Assembly (NCBI GenBank): GCA_004557035.1
Contig: SFFB01000009.1
Location: 1 to 64,000, forward strand
Direction: 5' to 3'
Length of the DNA: 64,000 nucleotides
Origin: Bacteroidales bacterium
Lineage (GTDB): Bacteria > Bacteroidota > Bacteroidia > Bacteroidales > Bacteroidaceae
Within the stretch, counting starts at the first letter, position 1; each line of letters starts with the position of its first letter. The notes beneath the pieces are model-generated. The model ran no database searches. It saw nothing but the letters and a program-made list of their open reading frames with translations, and was not told the origin of the DNA. Below, piece by piece: positions 37,008-45,623 of this stretch. The position numbers were made by a program, and so were the translations under genes.

Positions 37008-37532
37008 AATGCAGGTTGTTGTTAATTTTCTCTGTGTGGTCGGTGGCCGGCGTGTAACACGCCTCGCCTCATGGTATGGTTTATTTCGTTGCAAAATTAC
37101 ACCATTTCTCTTTATCTTGACCATAAAAATATATAAAACATCGGTCTGACCAGTAAACGCGACACGGAGTTTATCAACTTCGGATGCACTGAGGCTTTGC
37201 AAAAGACCGAACCTACTCCGGCACCGCCCCACCCTTGCGGATGGCGACGCGATAAAGGGCCAACAATTTTGACGCCGTAAACAGTCAGTACAAGCGTCGT
37301 AATAAAAGATGCGAAAAGACGCCTGAAGAGCAAAAAAACAATCCGTTTTCCTGCCATACAGCATAACGGGAACCGACTATGGTTTAACGACGGCAGAAGC
37401 ATTGAAGGCAAACGAATTGACGACCTTTGACCAAACCCAAAGTCTGGCTCAAGCCCTCAAAAACTGCCGATTGTGAGTCGTCAATCTAAAATAATTGCCA
37501 CTTTGACGGATTTTTCTTCATTTAAATCACCA
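37008..37532. other. Long gap between divergent moxR and asnB
   Basis: About 525 bases. It contains a small hairpin GGCGTGTAACACGCC (37050-37064), the moxR -7 candidate (37092-37099), and the asnB promoter from 37533. A 99-codon minus-strand open frame at 37112-37411 has no signs of a real gene. I see no RNA gene. Whether part of this stretch (from about 37130 to 37360) is a dispersed repeat or decayed gene cannot be told from one copy. Confidence 0.4.
37092..37099 (-). promoter_or_regulatory. Candidate -7 element for moxR
   Basis: TAATTTTG on the minus strand, matching TAnnTTTG, about 85 bases before the moxR ATG. No clear -33 TTG was found upstream. Confidence 0.4.
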
Positions 37533-37560
37533 TTTGTTAGAAATAATGTCTTTATATTTG
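37533..37560 (+). promoter_or_regulatory. Candidate promoter of asnB
   Basis: TTTG (37533-37536) and TATATTTG (37553-37560), which matches TAnnTTTG. The gap of 16 bases is shorter than the canonical 19-21, so the -33 part is doubtful. Leader of about 56 bases before ATG 37623. Confidence 0.5.
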
Positions 37561-37622
37561 CACTGCGAAAGTAAAACAAATAATATTCTAACTAAAAGTC
37601 AAATTTCAAATCCGTTTATAGT

Positions 37623-39287
37623 ATGTGTGGAATTACTGCCATATTCAATATCAGCCAGTCCCCGTCGAGTCTGAGAGACAAGGCGCTGAAGATGAGTAAG
37701 AAACTGCGCCATCGCGGTCCCGACTGGAGTGGCATTTATCAAGGTAAAACGGCCATTCTCTGCCACGAACGCCTGTCTATCGTAGACCCCCAAAGTGGAG
37801 GCCAGCCGTTGTTTTCGCCCGACGGCGCGCAAATTCTTGCGGTCAACGGCGAAATCTACAACCACAGGCAAATTCGTGAGCAGTACAAGGGACGCTACGA
37901 CTTCAAGACGGGGTCTGACTGCGAGGTCATCCTGGCCCTCTATCGCGACTTGGGCGTCGACATGCTCGACCGTCTCAACGGCATCTTCGCCTTTGCCCTC
38001 TACGACGAAGCGGCCGACGACTTCCTCATTGCGCGCGACCCTATAGGTGTTATTCCTTTATATATAGGCTATGATGACGACGGCAAAGTCTACATTGCCA
38101 GCGAGCTCAAGGCGCTTGAAGGCTTCTGCGACCGCTACGAGGTGTTTCCGCCGGGCCACTATTATAGAGGCAAGGAGGGCGAAATCAAACGCTGGTACAA
38201 GCGCGACTGGACCGATTATGAGGCCGTGGCTCAGAGCAAAGTGGGCGTGGCCGAACTTCGCGAGGCTCTTGAGGCTGCGGTGCAACGTCAGTTGATGAGC
38301 GACGTTCCTTATGGTGTGCTGCTGTCGGGCGGTCTGGACAGTTCGGTCATATCGGCCGTGGCCGGCAAGTATGCCGCAGGCCGTGTGGAGACCGAAGGAC
38401 GCGAAACAGCCTGGTGGCCACGTCTGCACTCGTTTGCCGTGGGCCTGAAAGGCGCCCCCGATCTCATCAAGGCGCGCGAGGTGGCCAAACACATCGGCAC
38501 CGTACACCACGAAATCAACTATACCATTCAAGAAGGCCTCGACGCCGTGCGCGACGTGATCTACTACATCGAGACCTACGACGTCACCACCGTGCGCGCC
38601 TCCACCCCAATGTATCTGCTGGCGCGTGTCATTAAGTCGATGGGCATCAAGATGGTGCTCAGTGGCGAAGGCGCCGACGAGGTGTTTGGCGGTTATCTCT
38701 ATTTCCACAAAGCCCCGTCGCCTCAAGCCTTCCACGAAGAGACCGTACGCAAACTCTCCAAACTCTATCTCTATGACTGTCTGCGTGCCAACAAGAGCCT
38801 GAGTGCCTGGGGCGTAGAGGGCCGCGTGCCGTTTCTCGATAAGGAATTTCTCGATGTTGCTATGCGCGTCAATCCTGCCGATAAGATGTGTCCCGGACAG
38901 ACCATTGAGAAGCGCATTGTCCGCGAGGCCTTTGCCGACATGCTGCCCGAAAGCGTGGCCTGGCGCCAAAAAGAGCAGTTCAGCGACGGCGTGGGCTACA
39001 GTTGGATAGACACACTCAAGGCCGTCACGGCTGCAGCCGTCACCGACGAACAGATGGCGCACGCCGCAGAGCGTTTCCCCATCAATCCGCCTATGAACAA
39101 GGAGGAATATTACTATCGGTCCATTTTTGAGGAGTATTTCCCCAGCGAGAGTGCCGCGCGCACGGTGCCGAGTGTGCCGAGCGTGGCCTGCTCCACCGCC
39201 GAGGCTCTGGCCTGGGACGAGAGTTTCAAAAACCTCAACGATCCCAGCGGCCGCGCCGTGGCCGGTGTGCACGAACAGGCCTATTGA
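37623..39287 (+). CDS. asnB: Asparagine synthase B (glutamine-hydrolysing)
   Basis: Makes asparagine from aspartate, ATP and glutamine nitrogen. 554 residues. Begins MCGITAIF, so Cys2 is the class II amidotransferase nucleophile; VNGEIYNH and GSDCEVIL belong to the glutaminase half. The synthetase half has the PP-loop LLSGGLDSSVIS (near 235), then VLSGEGADEVFGGY (near 345) and GRVPFLDKEFL. Monocistronic: promoter just upstream and terminator at 39427-39465. Confidence 0.97.
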   Translation: MCGITAIFNISQSPSSLRDKALKMSKKLRHRGPDWSGIYQGKTAILCHERLSIVDPQSGGQPLFSPDGAQILAVNGEIYNHRQIREQYKGRYDFKTGSDCEVILALYRDLGVDMLDRLNGIFAFALYDEAADDFLIARDPIGVIPLYIGYDDDGKVYIASELKALEGFCDRYEVFPPGHYYRGKEGEIKRWYKRDWTDYEAVAQSKVGVAELREALEAAVQRQLMSDVPYGVLLSGGLDSSVISAVAGKYAAGRVETEGRETAWWPRLHSFAVGLKGAPDLIKAREVAKHIGTVHHEINYTIQEGLDAVRDVIYYIETYDVTTVRASTPMYLLARVIKSMGIKMVLSGEGADEVFGGYLYFHKAPSPQAFHEETVRKLSKLYLYDCLRANKSLSAWGVEGRVPFLDKEFLDVAMRVNPADKMCPGQTIEKRIVREAFADMLPESVAWRQKEQFSDGVGYSWIDTLKAVTAAAVTDEQMAHAAERFPINPPMNKEEYYYRSIFEEYFPSESAARTVPSVPSVACSTAEALAWDESFKNLNDPSGRAVAGVHEQAY

Positions 39288-39372
39288 CGTCCAATAGTCC
39301 GAAAAGGCCTCGCGAGGCACCTCAAAAGGTCCGTCATCAGGCCTGATGGTTCCTGTCATAAGCCCGGTTTTT

Positions 39373-39412
39373 ACGGGAATAGGGAGAGGAAAAACTATCC
39401 TTAGGCCCGTAA
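39373..39412 (+). repeat. 40-nt hairpin repeat, copy 2
   Basis: Begins ACGGGAATAGGGAGAGG and ends CCTTAGGCCCGTAA. Matches the minus-strand segment 22231-22270 at 32 of 40 positions, with the central AGGAAAAAC conserved. Lies downstream of asnB just ahead of its terminator. Confidence 0.55.
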
Positions 39413-39426
39413 GTGGCTAAAACACA

Positions 39427-39465
39427 AGAAGAGAGAGGCCTAAGCGACCTCTCTCTTCTCTGTTT
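39427..39465 (+). terminator. Hairpin terminator after asnB
   Basis: AGAAGAGAGAGG (39427-39438) and its exact reverse complement CCTCTCTCTTCT (39448-39459) form a 12-pair stem, followed only by CTGTTT. Long stem, weak T tract. Confidence 0.6.
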
Positions 39466-39583
39466 ACACCAAAATTAATCCCTCACAAGGTAACGACAAA
39501 AGACAAAAGGGAGGGAAAAACGCGCGACGGAGGGCCAATCATTAAAGAAACTGAAAAACGCACAGATAATTCGCCAAGCGTAG

Positions 39584-39614
39584 TTGGCAACCCAACAAAT
39601 AATTACTACTTTTG
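39584..39614 (+). promoter_or_regulatory. Bacteroidetes-type promoter of the lplA-gcvTH unit
   Basis: TTG (39584-39586), 20 bases, then TACTTTTG (39607-39614), an exact fit to TTG-N20-TAnnTTTG. Transcription would start near 39620, about 57 bases before the lplA ATG. Confidence 0.65.
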
Positions 39615-39676
39615 ACGCGTCAAGTGCAAGCGGCCTTACACACGGCCTGCACGGCGGTCTTTTTCTAATCAATCTT

Positions 39677-40744
39677 ATGAAAAACCACCAAAGCCGGTTC
39701 CCGGCTTGTCTGATAATAATCCCCACTGACGCTTCGCTAAAAGGCACGGCCGGAGAGGCACGCCCCGACTGGCTCCGCGAGGGCCGGCGCCGCGCAGCCT
39801 TCTACCTGGCTGCCGAAGAATACGTGGCCGCTCATCTTCCGGCCGACAACTATCTGTTTTCGTGGGTCTTGCCGCCCACGGTGGTGTTCGGCCGCAACCA
39901 AGTGCCGCAGCAAGAACTCAACATCGACTTTTGCCGCACACACGGCATTGACATGATACGCCGCAAGAGTGGCGGCGGCTGCATTTACGCCGACACGGGC
40001 AACATCATGTGGAGCCTCGTGACGTCTGAAGGTGCCGTAGAACCGATTTTCGCTGACTACGCCGACTCTGTGGCCGGTGCGCTCACCGCGATGGGCATCG
40101 CCGCCAACGTCTCGGGCCGTAACGACATCACCCTGGCCGATGGCGGCAAAGTCTGTGGCAATGCCTTCTATCACCTGGCCCATAGCAACATCGCCCACGG
40201 CACTATGCTCTACGACACCAATGCCGCCAATATGGTCGGTGCCCTGCATCCGGCCACGGCCAAACTCGAGGCCAAAGGCGTGAAAAGCGTGCGCTCGCGC
40301 ATCAGCCTGATCAAAGACGTGCGACCCATAGGCGTGGAGGCACTTCGAAAAGGCCTTGAAGACATCCTGACCGACCGCCACATCACGCTCGGCCCTGCCG
40401 ATGTGGCTGCCATTATGGACATCGAGGCAGGCTACTACGACGACGCTTACCTCTGGGGCCGCCACGACCGCGACGCCCTCGTCATCGACACGGGACGCAT
40501 CGAAGGCTGTGGTCACCTGCAGCTCCATCTGGCCACAGGCGACGGCGTGGTCGAAGGCATTACGCTCACGGGCGACTTCTTCGCCACCGGCAACGCCGCC
40601 GAGGCTTTCGCCAAAACCTTTGTCGGACTGCCCGCCACGGCCGAAACCTTCTGCAGCGCCATCGACGCGCACCATCCCGAGACCACCATTCGCTCACTCT
40701 CTGCCCAGCGGCTCAAAGACTGCCTGAGACAGAGCCTGAAATGA
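39677..40744 (+). CDS. lplA: Lipoate-protein ligase A
   Basis: Attaches lipoic acid, via lipoyl-AMP, to the Lys of lipoyl domains such as GcvH. About 355 residues with the LplA core: FGRNQVPQQELN, RRKSGGGCIYADTGNIMWS (the RR-SGGG motif) and the GRNDITLADGGKVCGNAFYHLA segment containing the catalytic-type Lys. The C-terminal accessory domain is present. The start at 39677 (MKNHQ) is preceded by the promoter. Ends 67 bases before gcvT; the product would activate GcvH made by the same transcript. Confidence 0.9.
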   Translation: MKNHQSRFPACLIIIPTDASLKGTAGEARPDWLREGRRRAAFYLAAEEYVAAHLPADNYLFSWVLPPTVVFGRNQVPQQELNIDFCRTHGIDMIRRKSGGGCIYADTGNIMWSLVTSEGAVEPIFADYADSVAGALTAMGIAANVSGRNDITLADGGKVCGNAFYHLAHSNIAHGTMLYDTNAANMVGALHPATAKLEAKGVKSVRSRISLIKDVRPIGVEALRKGLEDILTDRHITLGPADVAAIMDIEAGYYDDAYLWGRHDRDALVIDTGRIEGCGHLQLHLATGDGVVEGITLTGDFFATGNAAEAFAKTFVGLPATAETFCSAIDAHHPETTIRSLSAQRLKDCLRQSLK

Positions 40745-40810
40745 CCGCAAGCGGGACGGATTGTTTTGAAAAACTCAACCTTATTAACCTTATATAAACC
40801 GATAATAGCA

Positions 40811-41902
40811 ATGGCAGACAAAAGAACTTGTCTCTATGAGAAACACCTCGCTGCCGGCGCCAAGATGGTGCCTTTCGGCGGCTTTGAAATGCCTCTGCAA
40901 TACAGCGGCATCACCGAAGAGCACAACGCCGTGCGCCACAGTTGCGGCATCTTCGATGTGAGTCACATGGGCGAAGTGCGCATAAGTGGTCCGCAGGCCG
41001 AAGCCCTCGTGCAACATCTCTTCACCAACGACATTGCCGGTGCGCCAGTCGGCAAAATCTTCTACGGCATGATGCTCTATCCCCACGGCGGCACGGTCGA
41101 CGATTTGCTCGTGTACAAAGAGGGCGAAACCGATTTCTTCCTCGTCATCAATGCCGCCAACATCGACAAAGACGTGGCTTGGATGCAACAAAACGCCGCA
41201 GGCTTTGACGCCACCGTCGACAACCTGAGCGACGTCTATGGCCAGATAGCCATTCAAGGGCCCAAGAGTGAGGCCGTGATGCTCGAGGCCCTCGGCATTG
41301 ATGGCAGCGACTTGGCCTTCTATACCTTCAAAAAGGTGGAAGCTCAGGGCGAAACACTCATCGTGAGCCGAACGGGCTATACCGGTGAGGACGGTTTTGA
41401 AATCTATGGCTCACACGCCTTCACTCAAGCTGCATGGGACAAACTCATGGGCCACGCCGACGTGAAACCTTGTGGTTTAGGCTGCCGCGACACCCTGCGC
41501 TTTGAGGTGGGATTGCCACTCTATGGCGATGAACTCTCTGAGGAGATTACCCCCATTATGGCCGGTTTGGGTATGTTTGTGAAACCCGATAAAGGCGACT
41601 TCATCGGCCGTGATGCCGTGGTTAAACAAAAAGCTGAAGGGCCGGCTCAAAAGATTGTGGGCATCGAGCTCGCTTCGGCTGCCATCCCACGTCACGGCTA
41701 CGAAGTGATGGCCGACGGCAAAGTCATCGGCAGTGTCACAACGGGCTACCGCTCCATTTCGACAGGTAAAAGCGTGTGCATGGCACTCATTGATGCCACC
41801 TATGCGCCACTCGGAACCGCCGTGCAGGTGTGCATTCACCGCAAAACCCACGACGGCACCGTCATCAAAAAGCGCTTCTACGACAAGCACTATAAAAAAT
41901 AA
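40811..41902 (+). CDS. gcvT: Aminomethyltransferase (glycine cleavage T protein)
   Basis: Moves the aminomethyl carbon from lipoyl-GcvH to tetrahydrofolate, releasing ammonia. 363 residues from ATG 40811 ([31 protein letters not shown]). The fold hallmarks [31 protein letters not shown] and [18 protein letters not shown] are intact, including the catalytic Asp of the RDTLR region. Third gene is gcvH, 54 bases on. A 15-residue upstream extension is rejected. Confidence 0.96.
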   Translation: MADKRTCLYEKHLAAGAKMVPFGGFEMPLQYSGITEEHNAVRHSCGIFDVSHMGEVRISGPQAEALVQHLFTNDIAGAPVGKIFYGMMLYPHGGTVDDLLVYKEGETDFFLVINAANIDKDVAWMQQNAAGFDATVDNLSDVYGQIAIQGPKSEAVMLEALGIDGSDLAFYTFKKVEAQGETLIVSRTGYTGEDGFEIYGSHAFTQAAWDKLMGHADVKPCGLGCRDTLRFEVGLPLYGDELSEEITPIMAGLGMFVKPDKGDFIGRDAVVKQKAEGPAQKIVGIELASAAIPRHGYEVMADGKVIGSVTTGYRSISTGKSVCMALIDATYAPLGTAVQVCIHRKTHDGTVIKKRFYDKHYKK

Positions 41903-41956
41903 GACTGACACTCCTAATAATATATATCACAACCAACTCCAATAAATCAACATCCC

Positions 41957-42334
41957 ATGGCTAAAACAATTGAAGGACTCTATTACAGCGAAAGTCACGA
42001 ATACGTGAAAGTGGAAGGCGAATACGGCTACATCGGTATCACCGACTTCGCACAGGAACAACTCGGCAACGTGGTCTACGTAGACACGCCCGACGAAGAC
42101 GACGAAGTGACCGCAGGCGAAACCTTCGGTGCCGTCGAAAGCGTCAAGGCCGCCAGCGACCTCATCTCGCCCGTCTCAGGCACAGTGGTCGAAGTGAACG
42201 AAGCCCTTGAAGATCAGCCCGAACTCGTCAACGAAGACGCCTTCGCCAACTGGATCATCAAGGTGAAGCTCTCCGACCCCTCCGAACTCGACGCCCTGAT
42301 GGACGCAGCGGCTTATGCCGAAATCTGCCACTAA
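41957..42334 (+). CDS. gcvH: Glycine cleavage H protein
   Basis: Lipoylated carrier that shuttles the aminomethyl group among P, T and L proteins. 125 residues. Lipoyl Lys64 is in the expected ETFGAVESVKAASD hairpin; the conserved YVDTPDEDDEV and GTVVEVNEALEDQPELVNE segments follow. Lies between gcvT and a long palindromic repeat that precedes gcvPA. Confidence 0.97.
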   Translation: MAKTIEGLYYSESHEYVKVEGEYGYIGITDFAQEQLGNVVYVDTPDEDDEVTAGETFGAVESVKAASDLISPVSGTVVEVNEALEDQPELVNEDAFANWIIKVKLSDPSELDALMDAAAYAEICH

Positions 42335-42755
42335 AGAATCAAAGAGACGAAAGGATTAAATGGGTAAAGAGGGCAAAGAGAGTAAAGAGGTCCATAAAGC
42401 CCTGTAAGGGCGCAACATATCAGCCCAGGTCGGTAGGCCTGGGTTGGTACGGCTCCACAATTATCCGGCCTGTAAGGTCGGCACAATGAGTGGCCTACAA
42501 TGATTATATAATCAAGTACAACAGAGCACACAAGACCGCTGAGTGTGTGCCGACCTTACAGGCCGGAATAGGATGGGCCATATTTAACCCAGGCCTATCG
42601 ACCTGGGCTATTATGTGACGGCCCTTCAGGCCTTGACACGCCGCTTATACTCTCTTTACCTTCTTTGCCTTTTTCCTTTATCTACACAGTCTCTTTGACT
42701 CTTCATCTCTTGCTCTCTTTGTCTTTTTAATCTATTCATTCGCTGTTTACGACTT
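42335..42755. repeat. Composite palindromic element, copy C, inside the glycine-cleavage operon
   Basis: Purine arm (42335-42388, AAGAGACGAAAGGATTAAA), then GCCCTGTAAGGGCGCAACATA, CAGCCCAGGTCGGTAGGCCTGGG (42421-42443), TATCCGGCCTGTAAGGTCGG (42462-), a 60-base spacer, TGTGCCGACCTTACAGGCCGG (42546-), AACCCAGGCCTATCGACCTGGG (42587-), GGCCCTTCAGGCC and a long pyrimidine arm (CTCTTTACCTTCTTTGCC, 42640-42745). Separates gcvTH from gcvPA-gcvPB-lpdA with no -7-type promoter seen in the right arm. Confidence 0.8.
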
Positions 42756-44096
42756 ATGAACTATTTTCCCCATACGCCGGCCGACATCAACGCCATGCTC
42801 AAAACCATTGGCGTGGACCGGATAGAAGATTTGTTTGCTGAAATTCCGGAGCAACTCAAACTCGCTCACGCACTCGACATCCCGACGGCCAAATCGGAGA
42901 GTGAGGTGAGACACATCATCGGTGAGATGGCCGACGACAACGCCCGTCTCACGTGCTTCGCCGGTGGCGGCGCCTACGACCACTATACCCCGGCCATCAT
43001 TCCCTACATCGCCTCGCGCTCGGAGTTTTCCACCTCCTACACACCCTATCAGGCCGAAATCTCACAAGGCACCCTGCAATACATCTTTGAATATCAGACA
43101 ATGATGGCACGCCTCACGGGCCTCGACGTGTCCAATGCCTCAATGTACGACGGCGCCACGGCCACGGCCGAAGCCATGATGATGACGGTGGCTGCCGCCA
43201 AGAAGCGTAACCGCGTTGTGGCATCGGCCACGCTTTTGCCGGCTGTGCTCAACGTGCTCAAAACCTACGCCAAATTCCACGGCGTTGACCTCGTGGTGGT
43301 GGCCGCCACAGCTGCCGGCCAAAGTGACCTCGAGGCCATCGGCGGTTTGGTAGACGAAGGCTCTGTGGCCGGCGTCATTGTGCCCCAAGTCAACCGCTAC
43401 GGCATCGTAGAAGACCTCAGCGGTCTCGCCGAACACCTCCACGCCCAAAAGACCCTGCTCGCGCTCTACGGCACGGCCTCTACGCTCGGCGTGTTGAAGG
43501 CGCCCGCCGAATGGGGTGCTGACATTGCCTGTGGCGAGGCCCAAAGTCTGGGCATCCCCCTGAGTTTCGGCGGTCCCTACATCGGTTATCTCTGCACCAC
43601 CAACGCCCTCATCCGCAAGATGCCGGGACGCCTTGTCGGCCAGACGCTCGATGCGCGCGGCAACCGTTGCTTCGTGCTCACCATGCAAGCTCGCGAGCAA
43701 CACATTCGCCGTGAAAAAGCCACGTCCAACATCTGTACGGCTCAAGGCGTGATGTGTCTCTATGTGGCCATGTATCTCTCGCTCATGGGAGATGAGGGAC
43801 TGAAAAAGGTGAACGAAATCTCTGCGGCCGGTGCTGCTGCGCTCCGTCGTGGTCTCACTGCCCTGCCTTGCTTCACCGAGGCCTTCCCCGGTGCGCCCAC
43901 GCTCTGTGAGTTCACTCTGCGCTATTCGGGTCATAAGCCTCTGGCTGAGGTGCATAAGGCTTTGGCCGACTGCGGTTATCTGGCCGGCATCATCGACGTA
44001 GACGACCCGACGCTCATCACCTTCGCCGTCACCGAGAACCGCACCAAGACCGAAGTGGACGGTCTCGTAGAGGCCTTCGGCCAAATCACCGCTTAA
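42756..44096 (+). CDS. gcvPA: Glycine dehydrogenase (decarboxylating) subunit 1
   Basis: First half of the split P protein; with GcvPB it decarboxylates glycine and passes the aminomethyl group to GcvH. 446 residues, N-terminal pattern MNYFPHTPADINAMLKTIGVDRIEDLF as in other GcvPA proteins. The PLP Lys is on GcvPB, not here. The fold segments ASMYDGATATAEAMMMTVAA, GEAQSLGIPLSFGGPYIGYL and RMPGRLVGQT are present. Split P proteins occur in clostridia, Thermotoga and some Bacteroidales. Confidence 0.95.
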   Translation: MNYFPHTPADINAMLKTIGVDRIEDLFAEIPEQLKLAHALDIPTAKSESEVRHIIGEMADDNARLTCFAGGGAYDHYTPAIIPYIASRSEFSTSYTPYQAEISQGTLQYIFEYQTMMARLTGLDVSNASMYDGATATAEAMMMTVAAAKKRNRVVASATLLPAVLNVLKTYAKFHGVDLVVVAATAAGQSDLEAIGGLVDEGSVAGVIVPQVNRYGIVEDLSGLAEHLHAQKTLLALYGTASTLGVLKAPAEWGADIACGEAQSLGIPLSFGGPYIGYLCTTNALIRKMPGRLVGQTLDARGNRCFVLTMQAREQHIRREKATSNICTAQGVMCLYVAMYLSLMGDEGLKKVNEISAAGAAALRRGLTALPCFTEAFPGAPTLCEFTLRYSGHKPLAEVHKALADCGYLAGIIDVDDPTLITFAVTENRTKTEVDGLVEAFGQITA

Positions 44097-44129
44097 TCTC
44101 ATTGTCTCCATCCCATCACACATCATATT

Positions 44130-45617
44130 ATGAACAAAACTTGTTACGGGCAACTTATTTTTGAACTCTCACGCCCCGGACGCAAAGGCTATAGTCTGCC
44201 GCAAAATCCCTGGGCAGACACTCCCCAAGAGACACTCCCCGCCGCGCTCGTCAGAACGCAACCGGTGGGGCTGCCCGAAGCGGACGAACCGACAGTGGCA
44301 CGCCACTACACCAATATGTCCAACAACAACTTCGGCGTGGACACCGGCTTCTATCCGTTGGGCAGTTGCACGATGAAATACAACCCGAAAATCAACGAAG
44401 AGGTGGCGGCGCTGCCGGGCTTCACTTCGCTCCATCCGGCACTGCCTGCCGACTATGCCCAAGGAGCCCTGCGACTCTATGACGAGACGCAGAAAATCTT
44501 GGCCGAACTCACCGGACTGGCACAATTCACCCTCAATCCCTATGCCGGCGCCCACGGCGAACTGACCGGCCTGATGGTCATTCGCAGTTACCACATGAAA
44601 CGCGGCGACACAGCTCGCACGAAAATCATCATACCCGACTCGGCCCACGGCACCAATCCCGCCTCGGCGGCAGTCTGTGGTCTGAGCATTGTGCAGGTGA
44701 AAAGTTTGCCCGACGGTACGATTGATATTGACTCCCTTAAGGAAGTGCTCGGTCCCGACGTGGCCGGTATGATGATGACCAACCCCAACACGCTCGGCAT
44801 CTTTGAGCATCAAATCCCCGAGATAGCCCGCCTCGTCCATGATTGTGGCGGCTTGATGTATTACGACGGTGCCAACTTCAATCCCATTGTCGGCATTTGT
44901 CGTCCCGGTGACATGGGCTTTGACGTCATGCACATCAACCTGCACAAGACTTTCTCCACACCCCACGGCGGTGGCGGTCCCGGCAGCGGCCCGGTGGGCG
45001 TGCGCAGCGGACTGGAGGCGTTTTTGCCATGTCCCAAGGTGGTTTGTCGCGACGGCCACTACGAACTCGTAAAGGAAGACGGCGAAACACTCGGACAGAT
45101 TTCTTCACATCTCGGCAACTATGGCATCATTGTGCGCGCCTACGCTTACTTGCTCTCAATAGGTCGCGAAAACGCCCATCTCGTGGGTCAATTGTCTGTG
45201 CTTAATGCCAACTATATTAAGGAATGTCTCAAAGCGTTCTACAAACTGCCCATCGACGGTCTCTGTAAGCACGAATTTGTCTTCGACGGTCTGCGTGAGG
45301 ATTATGGCGGTGACCACAGCGACCCAGCCCATGCCACCACGCTCGACGTGGCCAAGCGCCTGCTCGACTTCGGTTTCCACGCCCCGACCATCTATTTCCC
45401 CTTGCTCTTCCACGAGGCTTTGATGATTGAGCCTACCGAAACCGAAAGCAAAGACACGCTCGACGCGTTCATTGCCGTGATGAAGCAAATTGCCGAAGAG
45501 GCACGCGACAACCGCACTATGGTCAAGACTGCGCCCCACAACACGCCGGCCGGTCGTCCCGACGACGTGCGCGCCGTGAAAGACGCCATCTTCACCTACA
45601 AACCCACAGCAGACTGA
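44130..45617 (+). CDS. gcvPB: Glycine dehydrogenase (decarboxylating) subunit 2
   Basis: Second half of the split P protein, carrying PLP. 495 residues; PLP-binding Lys273 in DVMHINLHKTFSTPHGGGGPGSGPVGV. Other conserved stretches: FGVDTGFYPLGSCTMKYNPKINEEVA, GAHGELTGLMVIRSYH, DSAHGTNPASA and TNPNTLGIFE. Follows gcvPA by 33 bases and is followed by lpdA six bases on. Confidence 0.96.
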   Translation: MNKTCYGQLIFELSRPGRKGYSLPQNPWADTPQETLPAALVRTQPVGLPEADEPTVARHYTNMSNNNFGVDTGFYPLGSCTMKYNPKINEEVAALPGFTSLHPALPADYAQGALRLYDETQKILAELTGLAQFTLNPYAGAHGELTGLMVIRSYHMKRGDTARTKIIIPDSAHGTNPASAAVCGLSIVQVKSLPDGTIDIDSLKEVLGPDVAGMMMTNPNTLGIFEHQIPEIARLVHDCGGLMYYDGANFNPIVGICRPGDMGFDVMHINLHKTFSTPHGGGGPGSGPVGVRSGLEAFLPCPKVVCRDGHYELVKEDGETLGQISSHLGNYGIIVRAYAYLLSIGRENAHLVGQLSVLNANYIKECLKAFYKLPIDGLCKHEFVFDGLREDYGGDHSDPAHATTLDVAKRLLDFGFHAPTIYFPLLFHEALMIEPTETESKDTLDAFIAVMKQIAEEARDNRTMVKTAPHNTPAGRPDDVRAVKDAIFTYKPTAD

Positions 45618-45623
45618 CCGCTT

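Larger units (their letters stand above)
39288..39583. other. Gap between asnB and the glycine-cleavage module
   Basis: About 300 bases holding the second copy of a 40-nt hairpin repeat (39373-39412), the asnB terminator (39427-39465) and an AT-rich stretch. No gene seen; the plus-strand promoter of lplA begins at 39584. Confidence 0.5.

Noticed and set aside
37112..37411. 99-codon minus-strand open frame between moxR and asnB.
   Set aside because: No homology-like features, overlaps the moxR promoter region, and has no ordered codon pattern. It could be part of a decayed gene, but one copy is not enough to say so.
42335..42755. Palindromic region before gcvPA as a possible glycine riboswitch.
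   Set aside because: The structure is the same as in the bat and mltF/Dabb intergenic regions, so it is a dispersed repeat, not glycine-specific. No glycine aptamer core was seen.
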